A stretch of 11,424 bases of DNA. Origin: an uncultured Clostridia bacterium. Its GTDB lineage: Bacteria; Bacillota; Clostridia; Christensenellales; UBA1242. The stretch covers positions 1 to 11,424 of the forward strand of contig CAKVOF010000036.1 in NCBI GenBank assembly GCA_934778125.1. Reading direction: 5' to 3'. A program made the position numbers and the translations under genes. The notes below the pieces were generated by a model. The model was not told where the DNA came from. It saw nothing but the letters and a program-made list of their open reading frames with translations, and did no database searches. Below are positions 6,706 through 11,424 of the stretch, piece by piece; the first letter of the stretch is position 1, and each line of letters begins with the position of its first letter.

Positions 6706-6832
6706 TACAACTCACATAATTTTATTATGTTTATTATGTTTATTTAACTAAGTCGTTTTAATATATTTATTTAATTAATAAATGTGGTTTAATGTTTTAA
6801 ATATATTTCAATATTTAAGTTGATTTGAATAG

Positions 6833-6852
6833 GGGCTGGAAGCCCTTTTTTT
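6833..6852 (+). terminator. possible plus-strand terminator in the cloverleaf element
   Basis: GGGCT (6833-6837) pairs with AGCCC (6841-6845) around a GGA loop and is followed directly by seven T residues. There is no plus-strand gene nearby to terminate, so it would only block stray or antisense transcription into the SDR gene. Confidence 0.35.
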
Positions 6853-6863
6853 GCGTGAAGTGC

Positions 6864-6897
6864 AAAAAAAGAATGCTTGGGGAACTTCCCAAGCATT
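6864..6897 (-). terminator. intrinsic terminator of the SDR gene
   Basis: Read on the minus strand, AATGCTTGGG and CCCAAGCATT form a perfect 10-bp stem (6897-6888 with 6881-6872), followed by one C and seven T residues (6870-6864). It lies about 35 nt after the SDR stop codon. Confidence 0.85.
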
Positions 6898-6931
6898 AGT
6901 GCGTGAACACGCACGGCTTCCAGCCCCACGC

Positions 6932-7711
6932 TCAACACACTTTTGATATAACCTTTAATTTCAAACTAAGTGGAAAAAACTTTGATAAAAAATAAATAAA
7001 CTTATATTTAGCGCCAATTAAATACATCGGTTTTGTTTTTTTCTTATTGCAAATCTTAAACAACTTCTTTGCAACGCTTTCCACGCTCATTCTTTTGTTT
7101 TCTCTTGCATCAACTTTCAAAGTTGCCTTTTTCATTGCTTCACCATAACGTTCATTTGTTTCGAAATCCTTAACTCGATTTTTAGTGAACTCAGTTTTAA
7201 TATCTCCAGGGCAAACGCAAGTTACATCAACTCCCAAAGGCTTGCACTCCATTCTAAGAGCTTGCGATAAAGTATCTAATGCTGATTTTGAACTCGCATA
7301 AAACGCTCTATATGGCACAGGGAAAAACTCCATCGCACTGCCAATATTAACAATTCTTCCACCTTTAGGTATATGAGGCAATGCCGATTTCACACAATAC
7401 CACGCTCCAAAAAAGTTCACATCAAATAACCTTTTTGCTTCCTCCGATTTAATCAATTCTGTGATTCCGCTAAGTCCAAACCCAGCGTTATTTATAAGCA
7501 AATCTATTTTACCGTATTTTTTAGCAATTATATTAAAAATTTTTTCAACCGCTTTTTCATCACTAACATCGCACGCATATTCACGCTCATTGCTTTCATC
7601 AACATTTCTTGATATCGATAAAACAATATTACCCGATTCTTCTTCAAATAATTTTCGAACTTGCTTCCCTAACCCGCTAGAGCCACCAGTTATAATAATA
7701 ACTCTATTCAT
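6932..7711 (-). CDS. short-chain dehydrogenase/reductase (SDR) family oxidoreductase
   Basis: A 259-residue classical SDR, predicted NAD(P)H-dependent and cytosolic. Visible motifs: the Rossmann glycine motif TGGSSGLG (8-15), the adenine-pocket aspartate (D48 in the CDVS context), NNAG (74-77), catalytic Asn99, Ser125, and Tyr138/Lys142 in YASSK. The PG motif after strand 6 is at 168-169. The active-site set is complete, so an active enzyme is expected. The substrate cannot be told from sequence. The C-terminal 30 residues are basic and hydrophobic (KYKFIYFLSKFFPL), a tail seen in SDRs that act on lipophilic substrates near membranes; this is inference. The start is supported by GGAG 5 nt upstream. 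It is a single-gene unit with its own terminator. No clear promoter was identified in 7712-7800. Confidence 0.95.
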   Translation of the reverse strand: MNRVIIITGGSSGLGKQVRKLFEEESGNIVLSISRNVDESNEREYACDVSDEKAVEKIFNIIAKKYGKIDLLINNAGFGLSGITELIKSEEAKRLFDVNFFGAWYCVKSALPHIPKGGRIVNIGSAMEFFPVPYRAFYASSKSALDTLSQALRMECKPLGVDVTCVCPGDIKTEFTKNRVKDFETNERYGEAMKKATLKVDARENKRMSVESVAKKLFKICNKKKTKPMYLIGAKYKFIYFLSKFFPLSLKLKVISKVC

Positions 7712-7942
7712 ATAATCTCCATCGCATCACCTAGTTTTGTTAACTATGTTTTTAAATATTTTAACATAACAACAGTAAATAATAAAATTATTTCTTTTAC
7801 TTAACATGAAATATATTTCAGTTTTTAAAATTTTCAAAACTTTTTAAATCAAAACACACTACTTATTTCAAACTCAACAAATTCTGTTTTAATAATTATT
7901 TTTCAAATATAACATTTGTTTTTAAGCCAAACTCTAAAATTT
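7712..7942. other. AT-rich intergenic region without recognisable features
   Basis: Spacer of 231 nt between two minus-strand genes. It must hold the 3' end of the Spo0A-like transcript and the promoter of the SDR gene, but neither a convincing terminator nor a -35/-10 pair stands out. Confidence 0.6.
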
Positions 7943-8701
7943 CTATTCTTCCACGCATAAAGGCTTATTCAATTCAAGGCAATTAAGCACGTAACTCACA
8001 ATGAAATTTAAAAATGCGCGATTAGTTATTTTAATAGAGTTGGTTCTTTTGAACTTTTCATATAGTTTTGTTCCTTCTCGAAAGGCATCTTTAACCGCAC
8101 TTCTAATGTTTCGTTCCACATTAACTACTTGAGTGTTGTGCTTGCACGCAAGCATAGGGTAAACATCTTTTTGCAAACACGCCAATTCATCATTTTGTTT
8201 AACACAAACAATAATTGCATCTTTTATATAATTAAACCCTATTAATTTTTGTGAAAAACCCAAGCTCATTAAAAATCTTTCAAGTTCTGCATTGATTTTA
8301 ATTAGGTCGATTTGCTTGGATTCTTGCGACGTTAAACATGCTTCTTTAATGAAAGTTTGTACCGCTTGCGAACATATATCACACGGTTTCATAATTAAAA
8401 TATTATTCGTTAACGCTATTTTATTATACGTTTCAATATTATCATCAATAAAAACAAATAAAAAATTTTTCATCATTTTTGATTCACAAGTTAGCGTGTT
8501 TAAAAACTCAACATACTTACTAAAACACTTGTCGGCAAAAATAACGCCCGCTCGTTTTTTATTTAAATATGACACAACATCAAACAAGTTTGTTGCATAA
8601 ATTAAGTCGCAATTATTCATCCTTAAACTATCCCTTAATTTTTCTGCATAAAAAACTTGCGATTTTGAGAATAAAACTGCAGAATACTCACATTTTTTCA
8701 T
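7943..8701 (-). CDS. Spo0A-like regulator with degenerate receiver domain
   Basis: The product has 252 residues, close to Spo0A length. The C-terminal part (about 131-250) matches the Spo0A DNA-binding domain: a helix ending in LG, the G...I.G..Y...AI block at 148-163, YP.LA at 181-185, and the recognition region NT...VERNIR.A...AF at 189-207. The N-terminal 1-120 has the alternating pattern of a response-regulator receiver, with an aspartate at the phosphorylation position (D57 in IFAD) and the conserved Lys-Pro (105-106). However, the acidic pair that binds Mg at the end of strand 1 is replaced by Phe-Ser-Lys. Phosphorylation is therefore doubtful, and it may act as a pseudo-receiver. A GAGGGA site (8711-8706) supports the start. 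No other sporulation gene is in the window, so a function other than sporulation is possible. The family call is firm for the C-terminus only. Confidence 0.85.
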   Translation of the reverse strand: MKKCEYSAVLFSKSQVFYAEKLRDSLRMNNCDLIYATNLFDVVSYLNKKRAGVIFADKCFSKYVEFLNTLTCESKMMKNFLFVFIDDNIETYNKIALTNNILIMKPCDICSQAVQTFIKEACLTSQESKQIDLIKINAELERFLMSLGFSQKLIGFNYIKDAIIVCVKQNDELACLQKDVYPMLACKHNTQVVNVERNIRSAVKDAFREGTKLYEKFKRTNSIKITNRAFLNFIVSYVLNCLELNKPLCVEE

Positions 8702-8799
8702 TTTGTCCCTCTTTTTGTTTATAACTTTACTAAATACTATCCCTCATTTATCGGTAAAATTAATTAGACTTTTGGGCTTTTAATCATTTCAATGTTTCT

Positions 8800-8828
8800 A
8801 TTTTAACAACATTAATTTAACATTTCAA
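8800..8828 (-). promoter_or_regulatory. promoter of the Spo0A-like gene
   Basis: Minus strand: -35 TTGAAA (8828-8823), exactly 17-nt spacer, then TGT-TAAAAT (8805-8800) with an extended -10. The predicted start near 8793 gives a 5' UTR of about 90 nt with no evident structure. The GTAC palindromes begin 10 bp upstream of the -35. Confidence 0.65.
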
Positions 8829-8838
8829 ATGTTTTTAA

Positions 8839-8885
8839 ATAATTTTGTACAAAATTATAATAGTTTTGTACAAAATGTATACAAA
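8839..8885. promoter_or_regulatory. twin palindromic operator candidates (TTTTGTACAAAA)
   Basis: A 20-bp perfect palindrome (8839-8858, core AATTTTGTACAAAATT) and a 12-bp copy TTTTGTACAAAA (8864-8875) have centres 21 bp apart, two helical turns. A related TGTATACA (8876-8883) is centred 10 bp further on. All three would face the same side of the helix. They lie between the divergent promoters of the Spo0A-like gene and the transporter operon, just upstream of the -35 of the former. The sequence resembles an extended Spo0A box (consensus TGTCGAA) with the central bases changed. That the neighbouring Spo0A-like protein binds here is inference. Confidence 0.6.
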
Positions 8886-8955
8886 TAGCATAAATCAATT
8901 GTTTTTATATTTTTAAAATAACCTAATACTTTTATTTTTATTAATAAAAAGTTTG

Positions 8956-8964
8956 TGCTATAAT
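8956..8964 (+). promoter_or_regulatory. extended -10 promoter of the transporter operon
   Basis: TGC-TATAAT with perfect -10 at 8959-8964 and no good -35 (T-rich 8935-8941). The predicted start near 8971 gives a very short 5' UTR with GGAG at 8978-8981. There is no room for a folate riboswitch, and the upstream 8886-8955 shows no structured element. Confidence 0.6.
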
Positions 8965-8986
8965 TGATTTAAATTTTGGAGTAATA

Positions 8987-9856
8987 ATGAAAAACGATAA
9001 AAAAAATAGTTCTGATATTAATAATACAAACAAAAAAAAACTACCAGCAAAAACTAACTCAAATGAAACAAATAACAACGAAACACTAAATTTTAATTCC
9101 AAAGTGCAGTCTTTTAGCACTAATAATCCCGCAAATTCTCAAACTAACACATCCAACACTGCAAATTGGATAACTAGCTATAGTTATAGAATTTCACCTA
9201 TCAAGCAAGTTTTAATCGCTGGGCTTCTTCTTGCCACATCAATTGTGTTTAGCAGATTCCTTGCAATTAAAACACCTATTCTAAAAATATCGTTTGCTTT
9301 TATCCCTAATATGCTATGCGGTATTATTTTAGGTCCATGGTGGGGAATGTGTGTGGCTGGGCTAACCGATTTGATTGGAGCTTTACTATTCCCTTTTGGT
9401 GCATACTTCGTTGGCTACACAATCACCGCAACACTATCGGGTTTTATATATGGATTATTTTTGCAAAAAAAATATAATAAAACTAATAAGAGGTTTATTA
9501 TAAACTTAATTATTGCAATACTTTTAGTTTTAGTTATTTGCAATTCCGCTCTTAACACTCTATGGCTTCACATAACTGCAAAAAAAGCATTTTTTGTTTT
9601 ATTGCCAACGAGACTATTAAAGCAACTTATTATGCTTCCTATTGAAATAATCACAATGTTCTCAATAAATTTAGGATTAGAAAAACTTGGTATTTTTAAA
9701 ATGCTTTATGAACCAATTGATGATAATGAAAATAATGACGCTGAAATTGAAGATAGAGAAGATAATAATGACTTTACCAACGATAAAACAAACGAAACAA
9801 ACAACATAAAAGAAAATACCACAAAACAAAACACCGAAAAAACAAATAGGAAATAG
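8987..9856 (+). CDS. folT: ECF transporter S component, folate (FolT) family
   Basis: Membrane substrate-binding subunit of an energy-coupling-factor vitamin importer. The core, about 70-240, has the FolT-family pattern: SRFLAI.TP..KISF (89-103), a GPWWG turn (116-120), the A.L.DLIGAL.FP.GAYF loop (124-141), and NTLWL...KAFFVLLP.R..KQL (190-213), spread over about six membrane helices. The product has 289 residues where the family usually has about 170-200. The extra length is a 60-residue hydrophilic Asn/Thr/Lys-rich N-terminus and a 45-residue acidic Asn-rich C-terminal tail, both presumably disordered and cytosolic. It is the first gene of an operon with the energising ATPase and EcfT, so this folate-type S component likely has a dedicated module. 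Folate as substrate is a family-based inference. The start at 8987 has GGAG 5 nt upstream. Confidence 0.85.
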   Translation: MKNDKKNSSDINNTNKKKLPAKTNSNETNNNETLNFNSKVQSFSTNNPANSQTNTSNTANWITSYSYRISPIKQVLIAGLLLATSIVFSRFLAIKTPILKISFAFIPNMLCGIILGPWWGMCVAGLTDLIGALLFPFGAYFVGYTITATLSGFIYGLFLQKKYNKTNKRFIINLIIAILLVLVICNSALNTLWLHITAKKAFFVLLPTRLLKQLIMLPIEIITMFSINLGLEKLGIFKMLYEPIDDNENNDAEIEDREDNNDFTNDKTNETNNIKENTTKQNTEKTNRK

Positions 9857-9924
9857 TGAAACAAAATTATAAGTTGTTCAGAAAAAAGGATTGATTTGCC
9901 AATCAATTACAAAAAGGAAAATAA

Positions 9925-10695
9925 ATGATTGAATTTAGAAATGTTTGTTTTAAATATCCAACATTTTCACTAAACAACATAAATTTCAAAATTAAAAGCG
10001 GAGAAATTATTGCTATAACAGGCAATAATGCTAGTGGCAAGACCACGCTAATAAAACTCATTGCTGGAATCACAAAGCAGAAAAAAGGAGAAATCCTTTT
10101 CAACAACACCCCGCTAAAAAAATGTGCCGATTTAAGAATTGGCATAATTTTTCAAAATCCAGATAATCAAATTATATTCAATAATGTTTATGATGATATT
10201 TGCTTTACTTTAAAAAACTTTAACATTAATAAAGAAGAATTTGACTCACGCATTGACCACGCATTATCTCTTGTTGGTATGCAAGACTACAAACACAAAG
10301 AGAGTTTTACTCTTTCAACCGGGCAAAAGCAAAGAATCGCTATTGCAAATATGCTTGCGATTAACCCACAAGTAATAATATTCGATGAAGCATCTGTTTA
10401 TTTAGACCCACTTGCAAAACAATCACTTTATGTCATTTTTCAAAAATTAAAACAGGAAGGCGTTACCGTTATATTCACAACAAACTTTATTGAAGAAATA
10501 ATTTATGCTGATAGAGTTATGATTCTAAAAGATGGGGAAATATTAAAATTTACTAACACTCAAGATATTATTAAAAATCTAAATTGCTTTAGGGAACTAA
10601 ATATGCCAATACCATTGAAACTTGAACTCATAGAAAAATTAAATCTAACCAACTATAGCGACTTAAGCATATTAAAAAAGTTAAAGGTGAAATGA
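9925..10695 (+). CDS. ecfA: ECF transporter ATPase (EcfA/CbiO family)
   Basis: A 256-residue cytosolic ABC ATPase that powers vitamin uptake with EcfT and an S component. Motifs: Walker A GNNASGKTT (33-41), Q-loop FQNPDNQ (76-82) of the EcfA/CbiO type, signature LSTGQ (130-134), Walker B VIIFDE (150-155) with catalytic Glu155, and D-loop YLDP (159-162). The switch position normally occupied by His in T-H-D-x-E-E is Asn187 (T-N-F-I-E-E). This weakens the active site and suggests pairing with a second, intact ATPase. ECF modules usually have two, EcfA1 and EcfA2, but only one is in this window. AAAAAGG at 9911-9917 supports the start. A 68-nt gap separates it from folT with only a weak 6-bp hairpin, and its stop overlaps the ecfT start. 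Confidence 0.93.
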   Translation: MIEFRNVCFKYPTFSLNNINFKIKSGEIIAITGNNASGKTTLIKLIAGITKQKKGEILFNNTPLKKCADLRIGIIFQNPDNQIIFNNVYDDICFTLKNFNINKEEFDSRIDHALSLVGMQDYKHKESFTLSTGQKQRIAIANMLAINPQVIIFDEASVYLDPLAKQSLYVIFQKLKQEGVTVIFTTNFIEEIIYADRVMILKDGEILKFTNTQDIIKNLNCFRELNMPIPLKLELIEKLNLTNYSDLSILKKLKVK

Positions 10696-11267
10696 TGGTT
10701 GCATTTATTTTATTGTTTATAGCATTTTCACTTTACACTTTTCTAACAAATATAGTTTGGGTTTTGCTTGGATTCACTTTATCAAATTTACTATTTATCA
10801 TCATATATAAAATTAAACTCTCTCAAATATTTAAGAATTTTTATAGAAGCTTAATTCTAATCATTATAGTTTTTGCATTTAATTTAATATTTGATAATTT
10901 GATTAATAGCTTAATTGTATCTTGGAAAATTTTTATTGTGGCTCAAGGATCATTTATTTTTTCAATCGCGATTCCACCACACAAAATGGCTATTGGCTTT
11001 TATCAATTATTAACACCACTAAAAATTTTTAAAGTTAATATCACTAATGTTGCCCTTATGCTTGTGATTGCGTTTAATTTTATCCCAATAATTTCAAACG
11101 ATATATTTATATTAAAGCAAACTTTAAAAGCAAGAAACATTAAACTAAACCTTAAAACATTTTTTACTAAAAGCCATATCATATTCACAATGTTTTTCGC
11201 TAATTTATTTAAAAGAGTTAACCAACTTGAAGAATCATTAAAGGCGAGAAATTATAAAAGTAGATAA
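10692..11267 (+). CDS. ecfT: ECF transporter transmembrane coupling protein (EcfT), short form
   Basis: An integral membrane scaffold that couples the ATPases to the S component. The 191 residues are hydrophobic, with membrane segments near 3-38, 52-72, 77-96 and 116-138. The family hallmark is two coupling helices with A-R-G motifs. Here both occur as K-A-R-N (146-149 and 184-187), preceded by the conserved ALM...A..FIPI segment (121-134). The family is usually 240-270 residues, so this is a short version, mostly missing N-terminal helix length. The ATG overlaps the ecfA stop codon (ATGA), which indicates translational coupling; a second ATG follows at once and could also start. It is the last gene of the operon. 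Confidence 0.85.
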   Translation: MMVAFILLFIAFSLYTFLTNIVWVLLGFTLSNLLFIIIYKIKLSQIFKNFYRSLILIIIVFAFNLIFDNLINSLIVSWKIFIVAQGSFIFSIAIPPHKMAIGFYQLLTPLKIFKVNITNVALMLVIAFNFIPIISNDIFILKQTLKARNIKLNLKTFFTKSHIIFTMFFANLFKRVNQLEESLKARNYKSR

Positions 11268-11280
11268 TAAACCACGTAAT

Positions 11281-11320
11281 AATTGTCGCAATCTTATACG
11301 TTTGTGACAATTTCTTTTAT
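11281..11320 (+). terminator. terminator of the folT-ecfA-ecfT operon
   Basis: Bases 11281-11291 (AATTGTCGCAA) pair with 11302-11312 (TTGTGACAATT) over 11 bp including one G-T pair. The loop is 10 nt and the stem is followed by TCTTTTAT. It begins 13 nt after the ecfT stop. Beyond it, 11321-11424 is AT-rich, with only a 14-bp AT palindrome (11330-11343) and no gene. Confidence 0.8.
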
Positions 11321-11424
11321 GTAACTGTCAATAATTAATTATTATAACAAACCAATATTAGATATTACCCACTATTATAAAACCATATCAATATAAAACT
11401 TATATTTATATCGCACATCTATCC

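Larger units (their letters stand above)
6832..6927. other. GC-rich four-way-junction element
   Basis: A 13-bp perfect outer stem, GGGGCTGGAAGCC (6832-6844) with GGCTTCCAGCCCC (6915-6927), encloses three adjacent hairpins: 6846-6854 with 6862-6870 (9 bp), 6872-6881 with 6888-6897 (10 bp), and 6899-6905 with 6908-6914 (up to 7 bp, the closing pair probably open). Single bases separate the elements, so nearly every nucleotide can be paired in a cloverleaf. The base composition is much richer in GC than the flanks. The element begins 4 nt past the SDR stop codon and contains its terminator. A structured RNA, a palindromic mobile repeat or simple nested terminators are all possible. Confidence 0.7.

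Noticed and set aside
7895..7942. Terminator for the Spo0A-like gene (CAAAT...ATTTG)
   Set aside because: Five AT-only pairs and no T tract in the right direction; indistinguishable from background.
7461..8600. Plus-strand ORFs opposite the SDR and Spo0A-like genes
   Set aside because: Both lie antisense to genes with clear family motifs and show no independent support.
8839..8858. CodY box (AATTTTCWGAAAATT)
   Set aside because: The arms look alike but the centre is GTAC with even symmetry, unlike the odd-length CodY consensus.
8886..8986. Folate (THF) riboswitch upstream of folT
   Set aside because: The predicted 5' UTR is about 16 nt and the upstream DNA is featureless AT-rich sequence.
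9890..9907. Hairpin between folT and ecfA as a terminator
   Set aside because: Only 6 bp, AT-rich, no T tract after it. At most a weak processing site within the operon.
1..11424. CRISPR array, insertion sequence or prophage
   Set aside because: No regularly spaced repeats, transposase, integrase or structural phage genes were seen.

Overview
The window is AT-rich DNA with strong Shine-Dalgarno sites, near-consensus sigma-A promoters, TGA used as stop (standard bacterial code), and a tRNA gene with encoded CCA. It carries a type III glutamine synthetase, a Spo0A-family regulator, an ECF-type vitamin transporter and an InlB-repeat surface lipoprotein. Together these suggest a low-GC Bacillota of the Clostridia type, probably an uncultured gut lineage. 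That assignment is inference from gene content. No phage, transposase, CRISPR or rRNA is visible.

Region by region: (1) 1-250 holds a tRNA-Leu(CAA) with a strong terminator. It is preceded, one 104-nt repeat period upstream, by a degenerate tRNA-Leu(UAA)-like copy. (2) 264-332 is a long imperfect hairpin. (3) 466-1596 (-) is an orphan gene with a DUF4268-like C-terminus. (4) 1798-4053 is the glutamine synthetase unit: a perfect TTGACA-17-TATAAT promoter, a 16-codon leader ORF with four consecutive Gln codons, an intrinsic terminator just before the gene's ribosome binding site, glnN, and a bidirectional terminator. (5) 4149-6705 (-) is a large surface lipoprotein with three InlB B-repeats and Ig-like modules. 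Its promoter and about 140-nt leader carry a small ORF and palindromic structures. (6) 6832-6927 is a GC-rich element that can fold as a closed four-way junction and contains the terminator of the SDR gene at 6932-7711 (-). (7) 7943-8701 (-) is a Spo0A-like protein with a degenerate receiver domain. (8) A divergent intergenic region with twin GTAC-centred palindromes separates it from the operon folT-like / ecfA / ecfT (8987-11267, +), which ends in a terminator.

The most interesting item is the glnN leader. Ribosome stalling at the Gln codons would expose a segment able to pair with the 5' arm of the terminator, and the CAA codons themselves are the strand that otherwise sequesters that segment. 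This is the architecture of ribosome-mediated transcription attenuation, here sensing charged tRNA-Gln, the direct downstream consumer of the enzyme's product. I know of no well-characterised example for glutamine. The mechanism is read from sequence only and is untested.
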